Below, one piece after another: positions 1-5,996 of a stretch of DNA of 7,351 nt (the stretch's first letter is position 1; every line of letters begins with the position of its first letter). The stretch comes from CAWBRT01 sp050015355 (GTDB lineage Bacteria; Acidobacteriota; Terriglobia; Terriglobales; Acidobacteriaceae), in contig JBEKBO010000175.1 in NCBI GenBank assembly GCA_050015355.1, forward strand, positions 1 to 7,351, in the 5' to 3' direction. Position numbers and translations under genes: made by a program. Under the pieces are notes generated by a model, which was not told the origin of the DNA, ran no database searches, and saw only the letters and a list, made by a program, of their open reading frames with translations.

Positions 1-152
1 TAGCGATACCGGTTGTGGGTCATGTCCTGCGCCTCAGGGGCCACTTCCCGGATTGTTTCCGTCTGCCCGCGATAGGCTTGATCGCCCCAGACCTTTGTCT
101 CTTCCCCGTGCAGCAACTCCGGTAGCCGGAGCAAAGTAGTTCGTTGATAACG
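1..152 (-). pseudogene. IS5-family transposase fragment, N-terminally truncated and cut by the window edge
   Basis: Read on the minus strand, the frame from 152 down to the left edge carries LPELLHGEE, then VWGDQAYRGQ, then IREVAPEAQD and NRYR. This is the pattern of IS5-family DDE transposases around the second catalytic aspartate, which should be the D of WGDQAY. The frame is closed upstream by TAA at 153-155, and no start codon or N-terminal DDE half exists before the plus-strand E1 alpha gene begins at 169. The gene is therefore missing its N-terminal part. Whether the C-terminal glutamate region is intact beyond the left edge cannot be seen. It points away from the operon and ends within about 40 bases of the operon's first RBS. 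It is probably the scar of an insertion followed by deletion. The family call is from remembered motifs, not a search. Confidence 0.7.
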
Positions 153-168
153 TTAATAGGGGGTACGG

Positions 169-1206
169 ATGCCAACAACTGAAGTTTCAATTCCGACGTC
201 GAACGCAACTCAATCCAAGGGTGCGGAACCATCCTCGCAACAACCTTATGCCCTCGATTTCTTACTCAAGATGTACAACCAGATGCTACACATACGGCTG
301 TTCGAGGAAAAGCTGGTTGAAATGTTTGCGCGGGGAACCATGCCGGGGTTGGCCCATCTGTCTATCGGCGAGGAGGCGGTGCCGGTTGGTTCCTGCAACG
401 CTTTGCGGAATGATGACTACATCACCAGCAATCACCGGGGGCACGGCCATTGCATCGCCAAAGGTGCAAGCGTGGATAGGATGATGGCCGAGTTGTTTGG
501 CAAAGAGACCGGTTATTGCGGCGGCAAGGGCGGTTCCATGCATATTGCCGACTTCGAGAAAGGCATTCTCGGCGCCAACGGCATTGTCGGTGCCGGCATG
601 CCGATTGCCGCAGGCGCCGGCCTGGGCATCACGTTGAAGGGCCTTGATCAGGTGGTGTGTTGCTTCTTCGGTGATGCAGCCAGCAACCAGGGATCGTTTC
701 ACGAAGCTTTTAACCTGGCTTCGGTATGGAAGCTGCCTGTCATCTTTATTTGTGAGAACAATCTGTACGGTATATCGGTTCCTCAGAGTAAGCATCAAGC
801 CATCAAGGACGTAGCTGTGCGCGCTGTCAGCTACAACATGCCGGGAAAAGTGGTCGACGGCAATGATGTTCTGGCGGTCTTTGAAGCTGTAAAGCAAGCC
901 GTTGAACTGGCCAGAAAGCGCGGCGGACCGAGTCTGATCGAATGCAAAACCTACCGCTGGCGCGGGCATCACGAAGGCGACCCCAATCGCGGTGCGAAAT
1001 ACCGGTCGGCGGAAGAGATTGCGGCCTGGATGGCCAAATGCCCGATCAAACGGATGGAAGGTGTTCTTCTGGCCCAAGGGGCCGATTCCAAACGATTGGA
1101 CGAGATGCGGGAAGGCATACGACAGGAAATCGAAGACGCCGTGAAGTATGCGGAAAAGAGTCCCTTGCCGCCGATATCGGCTGCGCTCGAGCATGTTTAC
1201 GCCTGA
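169..1206 (+). CDS. acoA: Thiamine-diphosphate dehydrogenase E1 component, alpha subunit (acetoin dehydrogenase type)
   Basis: This 345-residue protein should form the alpha half of the alpha2-beta2 E1 enzyme, which binds thiamine diphosphate and decarboxylates or cleaves the substrate before passing the acyl group to lipoyl-E2. The ATG is preceded by AGGGGG (158-163) with 5 bases spacing. Visible landmarks are an N-terminal tail of about 27 residues, HRGHGH at 89-94 (active-site histidine loop), GGKGGSMHIADF at 118-129, GANGIVGAG at 135-143, and the ThDP/Mg motif from GDA (168-170) to NN (197-198). The family usually has GDG at that point, so alanine 170 is a variant. The loop that in pyruvate dehydrogenase carries phosphorylatable serines reads GHHEGDP (266-272), with no serine. 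YNMPG at 222-226 and GANGIVG resemble AcoA of acetoin dehydrogenases. Substrate is therefore probably acetoin, though pyruvate or another 2-oxo acid is not excluded. It is the first gene of the operon, and no clear promoter is visible upstream. Confidence 0.9.
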   Translation: MPTTEVSIPTSNATQSKGAEPSSQQPYALDFLLKMYNQMLHIRLFEEKLVEMFARGTMPGLAHLSIGEEAVPVGSCNALRNDDYITSNHRGHGHCIAKGASVDRMMAELFGKETGYCGGKGGSMHIADFEKGILGANGIVGAGMPIAAGAGLGITLKGLDQVVCCFFGDAASNQGSFHEAFNLASVWKLPVIFICENNLYGISVPQSKHQAIKDVAVRAVSYNMPGKVVDGNDVLAVFEAVKQAVELARKRGGPSLIECKTYRWRGHHEGDPNRGAKYRSAEEIAAWMAKCPIKRMEGVLLAQGADSKRLDEMREGIRQEIEDAVKYAEKSPLPPISAALEHVYA

Positions 1207-1226
1207 AGGCGGGAGAGTGAGAGATC

Positions 1227-2204
1227 ATGCGGGAACTGACATACAGAGTTGCGATAAGAGAAGCGTTGCAGGAAGAGATGCGCCGGGATCCGACGGTCTT
1301 TGTGTTGGGCGAGGATGTTGGTAAGTTCGGCGGCTGCATGGGCGTCACAACCGGGTTGCTGGACGAATTCGGCGAAGATCGCGTGCGCGACACGCCGATC
1401 TCGGAAGCAGCCATTGCCGGAGCCGCCGTGGGCGCGGCCATGGTCGGAACGCGACCGGTCGCCGAAATCATGTACATGGATTTCATCACCATTGCCATGG
1501 ACCAGATTGTTAATCAGGCCGCAAAGATGCATTACATGAGCGGCGGCAAACTAAAGGTCCCCATGGTTCTGCGCGCGCCACACGGGACTGGGCGCAGGTC
1601 GGCGGCACAGCATTCGCAGTGCTTCGAAGCCTGGCTCGCCCATGTTCCCGGGCTCAAGGTGGTCATATTGGCTGACCCGGCAAACGCAAAAGGATTATTG
1701 AAGAGCGCCATCCGCGACGACAATCCAGTTATTGTGATCGAGCACAAGATGCTCTACAACGACAGCGGACCTGTCCCCGATGGCGAATACCTCATCCCCA
1801 TAGGCAAGGCTGAGGTCAAGAAGAGCGGACAGGACATTACGGTGGTAGCAACTTCAATCATGGTGAAAAAATCGCTGGAAGCGGCGCAAAAACTCCAGAA
1901 CGACGGCATTGATGTTGAGGTAATCGACCTGCGGTCTCTCCGCCCACTCGATACGGATACCCTCCTGGCGTCGATCGCTAAAACAAATCGCTTGCTGATC
2001 GTGCAGGAAGCCCCGGTGTTTGGAGGATTCGGGGCGGAAATCGCCGCGATGGTTGCCGAGAATGGTCTGTACGACCTCGATTGTCCCATCGCGCGACTGG
2101 GCGGCTGGGAAGCGCCGATGCCTTTCAGTCCTTCTCTCGAAGACGCGATGGTGCCAAATGCCGACCGCATTGCGGAGAAAATCCGGACACTCGTCAAGAT
2201 GTAG
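1227..2204 (+). CDS. acoB: Thiamine-diphosphate dehydrogenase E1 component, beta subunit (acetoin dehydrogenase type)
   Basis: This 325-residue protein is the full usual length of E1 beta subunits and pairs with the preceding alpha subunit to complete the ThDP site at the interface. Motifs seen in order are VLGEDVG (26-32), TPISEAA with Glu60 (the glutamate that activates the thiazolium/aminopyrimidine ring), the AEIMYMDF helix (79-86), RSAAQHSQ with His129 (124-131), HVPGLKVV (139-146), and in the C-terminal transketolase-like domain IDLRSLRPLD (233-242) and VQEAP (259-263). The RxAAQHSQ form, rather than GAQHSQ with a preceding glycine-rich stretch, is acetoin-dehydrogenase-like. It starts 20 bases after the alpha stop, with purine-rich sequence GGGAGAGTGAGAG at 1211-1223 serving as a loose RBS. 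Codon use looks like that of its neighbours. Acetoin specificity is an inference; the E1 beta call itself is firm. Confidence 0.9.
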   Translation: MRELTYRVAIREALQEEMRRDPTVFVLGEDVGKFGGCMGVTTGLLDEFGEDRVRDTPISEAAIAGAAVGAAMVGTRPVAEIMYMDFITIAMDQIVNQAAKMHYMSGGKLKVPMVLRAPHGTGRRSAAQHSQCFEAWLAHVPGLKVVILADPANAKGLLKSAIRDDNPVIVIEHKMLYNDSGPVPDGEYLIPIGKAEVKKSGQDITVVATSIMVKKSLEAAQKLQNDGIDVEVIDLRSLRPLDTDTLLASIAKTNRLLIVQEAPVFGGFGAEIAAMVAENGLYDLDCPIARLGGWEAPMPFSPSLEDAMVPNADRIAEKIRTLVKM

Positions 2205-2223
2205 GGCTTGAGCCGGCGAAATT

Positions 2224-2228
2224 GGAGG
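2224..2228 (+). promoter_or_regulatory. Ribosome binding site that fixes the E2 start
   Basis: GGAGG at 2224-2228 sits 6 bases before ATG 2235. A longer frame opens at TTG 2208 and there is also a GTG at 2232, but TTG 2208 has no RBS. The family's N-terminal strand (V-M-P-Q-L-G) also begins directly after ATG 2235. The 9-residue extension from TTG is therefore not used. Confidence 0.7.
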
Positions 2229-2234
2229 ATAGTG

Positions 2235-3566
2235 ATGGTGACAGAGGTCGTAATGCCTCAACTGGGTACTACCACCGTCGAGGGGAAGATTACAGTATGG
2301 CTGAAACAAGAGGGTGACAGAGTAGTCAAAGGCGAGCCCTTGTTCGAGATAGAGACCGACAAAGCCAACATGGAAGTTGAGTCACTTGGCACTGGCATTT
2401 TGCGAAAGATTCTTGTCCGCGCCGGAGATCTCGCGAAAGTGACTGAACCGGTGGCGATCATTGCCGAAGGCGACGAAGACGTAACCGGCCTGTTGCCATC
2501 GCAGGTCGGCACAGAATGCTTGGGTTCGGGCGCGCCGATACACGAGGAAAAGGAAAGTGGGAACGGTGCTGTTCCAGCACGCCGGCGCATCTCGCCGCTG
2601 GCGCGCAAAATCGCCAGCCAGGCGGGCCTTGTCCCGGAAGTATTGAACGGTTTGACCGGGGGTGGGGTCGAGGGAGCGATAAACAAGGCCGATGTTCTGA
2701 GATTTCTTTCGCAGAGAAAAGAGTTGCAGGCCTCGGATGCTGTTCACGCGACCCAAATTCAAGGCGGAAAACTGCAAGTCAAGGCTGAGATTGAATGTCT
2801 TCCGCAATCACCAGCAATGCAGAGCGTGGCAAGCACGCCGCCCGTTCGATCGGCTGTTGGGCAGGGCGTAGCTATTCAGGATGATAAAGTGGTTCCGCTC
2901 AGCCGGATGCGGCGGGCGATTGCCGAGCGCATGACGTTCAGTACCCGCGAGGTGCCGCAATTCTGGATGGGGGTAGATGTCAGCGTTGGAGCCTTTGTCA
3001 AGTTGCGCGAGACCATCGATCAGCGGCTGGCGGGAAAAGTAGTTTCTTTTAGCTATACCGACTTCGTAATCAAGGCGGTCGCCGGGGCCTTGCGGGAGTG
3101 CCCGTTTATGAATGTCAGTTACACTCTCAACGGCATCGCCCAAAAGTCAGCCATCAATGTCGGATTTGCCGTCGCGCTCGAGGAAGGGCTGATCGTGCCT
3201 GTCCTCCGCGACGCCGGCAACAAGTCTCTCTCGCAAATCGCCGGCGACCGGAACCGGTTGGCCGAAAATGCCAGAAAAGGCGTGCTTTCACAGGAGGACA
3301 TCACTGGGGGAACGTTTACAGTTTCCAATCTGGGGATGTTCAAAGTCGACCAGTTCGTGGCAATACTCAACCCTCCCGAGACAGGCATTCTTTCGGTGGG
3401 TCGAATTCGCCAGTCTCTTGCGATGCTTGACGGTCAGGTGGCAACCGTGCCCACAATGTCCATCGGCTTGACTATCGATCATCGGAGCATCGATGGTGCG
3501 CAAGGCGCTAAATTCCTCGAGAAGGTAATCGAGCGCCTGGAGGAACCCATTTTGCTTCTGGTGTAA
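2235..3566 (+). CDS. Dihydrolipoamide acyltransferase (E2) of a 2-oxo-acid/acetoin dehydrogenase complex
   Basis: This 443-residue E2 is the core of the complex. It takes the acyl group from E1 on a swinging lipoyl arm and transfers it to CoA. There is one lipoyl domain at about 1-80, with the lipoylated lysine in ETDKANME (Lys43). A linker follows, then a peripheral subunit-binding domain at about 117-158 (RISPLARKIASQAG...INKADVLRFL). After a proline- and charge-rich linker comes the CAT catalytic domain from about 222 to the end, with the active-site motif DHRSIDG at 415-421 (His416, Asp420). All three domains are present, so the protein should be functional. The subunit-binding loop reads GLTGGGVEGAI where most family members have G-[ST]-G-x-x-G-R-[IV], so the usual arginine is missing. 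It lies 30 bases after E1 beta, in the same operon. No E3 gene follows; the next gene is on the other strand. I see no T-tailed hairpin terminator in 3567-3640. Confidence 0.9.
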   Translation: MVTEVVMPQLGTTTVEGKITVWLKQEGDRVVKGEPLFEIETDKANMEVESLGTGILRKILVRAGDLAKVTEPVAIIAEGDEDVTGLLPSQVGTECLGSGAPIHEEKESGNGAVPARRRISPLARKIASQAGLVPEVLNGLTGGGVEGAINKADVLRFLSQRKELQASDAVHATQIQGGKLQVKAEIECLPQSPAMQSVASTPPVRSAVGQGVAIQDDKVVPLSRMRRAIAERMTFSTREVPQFWMGVDVSVGAFVKLRETIDQRLAGKVVSFSYTDFVIKAVAGALRECPFMNVSYTLNGIAQKSAINVGFAVALEEGLIVPVLRDAGNKSLSQIAGDRNRLAENARKGVLSQEDITGGTFTVSNLGMFKVDQFVAILNPPETGILSVGRIRQSLAMLDGQVATVPTMSIGLTIDHRSIDGAQGAKFLEKVIERLEEPILLLV

Positions 3567-3633
3567 GTTAGCAGTGCGAGCGGAAGGCGAACGCGAGCAC
3601 GAGATCGGACCGTTCCTGCAAAGTCATTACCGC

Positions 3634-3885
3634 TCACCCAAACGGTGCACTCGAAAGAGGCGGTCGCAGCCTTATCCAGGGATGCGAATTCCGTTCGGCC
3701 AACAGATCGAACGGCTGGCGAACATCAAATAGAAGCACCTCTTGATTTGAGGACAACAATGCATGGAGGGCGTCTGGTGTGATGCTGTGCAGCTCCATCT
3801 CTTGCCGGTCTCTTGCGCGTTTGGCCCAAATTACGATCAACAGGCACAGCACCGCGACGCAAATGGCCGGTAGAGTGAGAGGCAT
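3634..3885 (-). pseudogene. Broken membrane-anchored rhodanese-domain protein
   Basis: The 83-residue frame starts at ATG 3885 with GAGGAG (3895-3900) 9 bases upstream. A longer TTG start at 3948 exists but has no better support. One N-terminal transmembrane helix (about residues 5-20, followed by positively charged AKRARDR) leads to the first part of a rhodanese domain: SITPDALHALL at 34-44, then VLLFDVRQPFDLL at 50-62. After residue 64 the similarity stops. In the frame shifted by one base at 3693 the next codons read I-R-I-P-G, which matches the IIPGA that normally follows, and then a TAA at 3672-3674. The gene therefore appears to have a one-base frameshift followed by further decay. The catalytic cysteine loop expected about 50 residues later is absent, so no sulfurtransferase activity is expected. 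The rhodanese call is from motifs only. Confidence 0.65.
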
Positions 3886-3904
3886 CCCTGTTTTCTCCTC
3901 AACA

Positions 3905-3932
3905 GTCCCCGATACTAGATTCTCCAGGGGAC
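3905..3932. repeat. Inverted repeat in the leader of the rhodanese remnant
   Basis: GTCCCC (3905-3910) and GGGGAC (3927-3932) are perfect reverse complements separated by 16 bases. They lie 5-32 bases upstream of the RBS of the rhodanese remnant, so they could have been an operator or leader hairpin. Six-base arms are short enough to occur by chance. Confidence 0.35.
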
Positions 3933-4298
3933 GGAGAGGATTCTTCAAGTCCAGTGCTGTTGGGCTTCCCTTACCGGTCTCACCGGCTGTGCATTTCTAC
4001 TGTGCCTTTTCGCCAGTCATTCCTTTCAGCGAGAGCGAATTGCGCTGCTTCAGCCAAAGCTCCCATCCCATTCCCACTCCTCAACACTGGATCTCCATGC
4101 TGTCCGGCAGTCTAGCGGAGCGGAGATCGTGCCTGCATCACGCAATCTCTTTCGTCGTGTGTATATATGATGATGCAATCCGTTTGAAGTCAAAGGCTGG
4201 CTGGTGTGTTCATCATACGTGCGCGACTCTGCAATCACGAGTAGATGAGGCTGGGTTCCTATGTGGCGAGTGGCTGGCCCCGCGTCGCGGCATGAGTA

Positions 4299-4310
4299 TG
4301 ATCATGATCA
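4299..4310. repeat. 12-base perfect palindrome TGATCATGATCA
   Basis: A perfect palindrome within the gene-poor stretch, built from two overlapping TGATCA units. It could be a dimeric regulator site or chance. No promoter or gene is placed to use it. Confidence 0.4.
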
Positions 4311-4468
4311 GTGGTATCGAGGCTACCGGTCATGAAGCAGAGGCCAACTTTCCAGAAGAGGACGCAATAGCACTCGGCGCTGTCGCAAACCACGGATAGG
4401 CGCAGAGGAAGTTGCGCCCATCCGCCACAAACGCTCGGGCTATTCGATCTCAGACCGCCGCATCGTGA

Positions 4469-4813
4469 TTAGCCCGCTCCAGAATCATTCATGAGCTCCT
4501 CCAATCTAATCGCGTCTGCCTTGCTTGGATCCTGGGGAAATCCTTCCATAGTACCTCGCGCCTTCACATGTTTGCCCATGTGCGAAGCACAAACGTCCGG
4601 GTTGGCGACTGCCATAACTTTGCCCTGGTCGCTAATGAAGACAGGATCTCCACTCCGCTCAGTGCAATTTGCATCGCAGGTGTTGCGGCCGGCACTTTGT
4701 ACGACACACTTCGAGTCACAAATCCAGCCACTTACTGTACGGCCTTTGTCTTCTGCATTCAGCAGGATCGCCGAACACAGAACAGCTAAAAACAGCCATG
4801 CTAGTCGCTTCAT
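4469..4813 (-). CDS. Small exported cysteine-rich protein, DUF5818-like
   Basis: A 114-residue protein. ATG 4813 follows AGAGG (4820-4824) with 6 bases spacing. The N-terminus is a standard signal peptide: MKR, a hydrophobic core LAWLFLAVLCSAILL, and a likely signal peptidase I cut after LNA (residue 20). Cys13 does not sit in a good lipobox. The mature part has SGWICDSKC (28-36), a second cysteine pair at 46 and 50, DPVFISDQGKV (56-66), NPDVCASHMGKHVKARGT (71-88) and a polar tail. The order SGWI-x-D-S-x-C, paired Cys, PVFxxDxGKV, NPD...H.GxHVKxxGT fits the small secreted DUF5818 proteins frequent in Acidobacteriota. Their biochemical role is unknown. The paired cysteines would allow disulfides or metal binding outside the cytoplasm; that is inference. 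It stands alone and is divergently placed to the gene at 5142. Confidence 0.75.
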   Translation of the reverse strand: MKRLAWLFLAVLCSAILLNAEDKGRTVSGWICDSKCVVQSAGRNTCDANCTERSGDPVFISDQGKVMAVANPDVCASHMGKHVKARGTMEGFPQDPSKADAIRLEELMNDSGAG

Positions 4814-4864
4814 CGTTTACCTCTAATCTGGAATGGGTATCTGTACGCAAGTTTCGCTCCAAAG

Positions 4865-4878
4865 TTAAATGCATTTAA
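4865..4878. repeat. 14-base perfect palindrome TTAAATGCATTTAA
   Basis: Perfect dyad, AT-rich, centred about 58 bases upstream of the DUF5818-like start codon. The position and symmetry suit a helix-turn-helix regulator site overlapping that gene's promoter, but no regulator gene is in the window. Confidence 0.5.
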
Positions 4879-4923
4879 ATCAATCAACGCTTTGTCGTGT
4901 GCTGGATTTTGCAGCCGATTATT

Positions 4924-4965
4924 GGAGCCGCGGTACCAATGTTTTCCAAACTAAATTGCGGCTCC
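4924..4965. repeat. 8-base GC-rich inverted repeat GGAGCCGC / GCGGCTCC
   Basis: The arms at 4924-4931 and 4958-4965 are perfect reverse complements, extendable by two G-U pairs in RNA, with a 26-base spacer. No T-run follows on either strand, so it is not a typical intrinsic terminator. It could be an operator pair or a remnant of a small inverted-repeat element. Confidence 0.45.
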
Positions 4966-4983
4966 CGCACTGGAATACCTTCT

Positions 4984-5003
4984 TTTATACTGCTTTATAC
5001 TGC
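4984..5003 (+). repeat. Tandem duplication of the 10-mer TTTATACTGC
   Basis: Two exact head-to-tail copies (4984-4993 and 4994-5003). Each contains TATACT, a five-of-six match to the sigma70 -10 box, so two -10-like boxes are spaced exactly one helical turn apart. They lie about 140 bases upstream of ATG 5142. No good -35 element stands at 16-18 bases from either. Confidence 0.6.
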
Positions 5004-5120
5004 GTGCCCTGATGCGAGGCCAGAACGGCACGGAATCATCCCGCTTCTCGACCACCGATGGAGGTATGGTCTTGCAACCCAGTTACGAGCAGTACAATGC
5101 GAGCAGGGGAGAGCTCAAAA

Positions 5121-5133
5121 AGGGGATTCCCCT
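5121..5133. repeat. Short palindrome AGGGGATTCCCCT just before the DVU0298-family start
   Basis: Five-base arms around a 3-base centre, ending 8 bases before ATG 5142. If transcribed, it would form a small hairpin in the position where an RBS would be expected. No good Shine-Dalgarno sequence is otherwise seen for this gene. Confidence 0.4.
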
Positions 5134-5141
5134 CAAGAAAC

Positions 5142-5684
5142 ATGGTGGACTGGAAGAACGATCTCGCACGAGCTGTTGATCAAGAAGACGAAGCAGTGCT
5201 CCGCCAAGCGGCCCTGGCAGGAGTTGCAAAAACCATTCGCTTCCTAAGCAGCCGGCTCTCTTCTGCGGACGATAGAACCAAGTGGAAGGTGGTTCGCGGC
5301 TTGGGGGTGGTTGTCAGTGAGCGTGATGCTGTTTCCATCGACCGAGCGCGCGAGCTGCTACGACGTTTTTTCTGGTCGCTCAAAGACGAATCCGGCACTG
5401 TTCCATTCGGCGTGCCGGAAGCCATTGGAGAGGTACTTGCAGTTCGGACCGAGTTGCAGGTGGAGTTTCTTTCCATCCTTTGTTCCCTCGCGTACCACCC
5501 TGAACTCGTTCAAACCGGACGAATCGAGCGCGGTGTCTTCTGGGCTTTGGGACGGTTAGGGCAGGCGTCGGCACTCTGTTCCCCAGAAGCTGTCAAGGCC
5601 GTGACGTGGGCCGCCCAACAACATCCCGATCCCGAAAGTAGGAGGATCGCTGCTTGGGCGCTGCGCCAGTTTGACCAACCCTAG
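5142..5684 (+). CDS. DVU0298-family HEAT-like repeat protein
   Basis: A 180-residue protein from ATG 5142. The frame stays open to ATG 5058 (208 residues), with another ATG at 5097, but the 28 extra residues look unstructured and have no RBS. The proposed start itself also lacks a clear Shine-Dalgarno, so the start is uncertain. The protein is mostly alpha-helical, soluble and without a signal peptide. The diagnostic stretch is RRFFWSLKDESGTVPFGVPEAIGEVL at about 74-99; I recall its family form as RRLLWSLNDESG...G.PEAIGEIL. It is followed by IERGVFWALGRLG (128-140) and a last helical pair ending AAWALRQFD. HEAT-like units at about 15-35, 44-60, 126-140 and 163-177 suggest a protein-binding scaffold. 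The molecular role of the family is not known to me, and the neighbours give no hint. Confidence 0.75.
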   Translation: MVDWKNDLARAVDQEDEAVLRQAALAGVAKTIRFLSSRLSSADDRTKWKVVRGLGVVVSERDAVSIDRARELLRRFFWSLKDESGTVPFGVPEAIGEVLAVRTELQVEFLSILCSLAYHPELVQTGRIERGVFWALGRLGQASALCSPEAVKAVTWAAQQHPDPESRRIAAWALRQFDQP

Positions 5685-5788
5685 CGCGTTGCCCGTTTCG
5701 TGCGCTGTCGCAGGCGTTCTTCAAACCCCTTGCCAAGATATATGCTACAGCCAACTAGCCAGCGCCCTGGGACAGTAGTGAGGCGATT

Positions 5789-5992
5789 CTAGCCTTTCAC
5801 GTTCACGTGCGGACCGAAGCCGCCAATCTTCTTGTACTCCAGCGGTGTAGTTTTTTCGGCATACGGTCCCTTCGGGCCGGCGGATTCGAGCACTTCGTCG
5901 GCCACGGCAGCGCCACTGAAATTCTTTGCTCCGACATCGCGCACGGATGCTTGACGACTAGCCTGAACAAGAGCAGCGATAATCGAATCCGT
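5789..5992 (-). pseudogene. C-terminal remnant of an unrecognised protein
   Basis: The minus-strand frame 5992-5789 is open for 67 codons between an in-frame TAG (5993-5995) and a TAG stop (5789-5791), but it contains no ATG. The only common alternative start is GTG at 5944, without an RBS. From about residue 27 on it looks like real protein: GAAVADEVLESAG, PKGPYAEKTTPLEYKK, IGGFGPHVNVKG. By my count about 29 of 41 codons there end in G or C, against 5 of 16 in the first part, which suggests true coding sequence joined to unrelated DNA near residues 17-27. I do not recognise the family. It lies four bases downstream of the VOC gene's stop in the same direction and may have been a second gene of that unit that lost its 5' part. 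Confidence 0.5.
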
Positions 5993-5996
5993 CTAT

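Larger units (their letters stand above)
3886..4468. other. Gene-poor stretch with no convincing coding sequence
   Basis: About 580 bases between the rhodanese remnant and the DUF5818-like gene. A plus-strand open frame from 3779 to 4399 crosses it, but it begins antisense to the rhodanese remnant. It is rich in Ser, Cys, His and Met, has no RBS and resembles no family I know. The opposite-strand frame 4050-4238 is equally unconvincing. The stretch holds a GTCCCC/GGGGAC inverted repeat (3905-3932) and a 12-base perfect palindrome (4299-4310). It may contain decayed gene material too degraded to recognise by eye. Confidence 0.55.
4814..5141. other. Divergent intergenic region with palindromes and a tandem repeat
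   Basis: About 330 bases separate the DUF5818-like gene (leftward) from the DVU0298-family gene (rightward). The region must hold both promoters, but no perfect -35/-10 pair is visible. It contains an AT-rich 14-base palindrome, an 8-base GC-rich inverted repeat, a 10-base tandem repeat containing TATACT twice and a GGGG-ATT-CCCC hairpin. Each is listed separately. Open frames such as 4897-5247 look like noise. Confidence 0.5.

Noticed and set aside
286..1194. 302-codon minus-strand open frame inside E1 alpha
   Set aside because: Mirror frame of a clearly identified E1 alpha gene; it has no RBS or domain of its own.
2208..2234. TTG start extending E2 by nine residues
   Set aside because: No RBS before TTG 2208, while GGAGG is well placed for ATG 2235, where the lipoyl domain begins.
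3567..3640. Search for an intrinsic terminator after the E2 gene
   Set aside because: Only weak short complementarities and no T-run; nothing that supports a terminator call.
3779..4399. 206-codon plus-strand open frame
   Set aside because: It begins antisense to the rhodanese remnant, has no RBS, an odd Ser/Cys/His/Met-rich composition and no recognisable domain.
4897..5247. 116-codon plus-strand frame overlapping the start of the DVU0298-family gene
   Set aside because: Overlaps the better-supported gene in another frame, shows no domain and crosses the regulatory-looking repeats.
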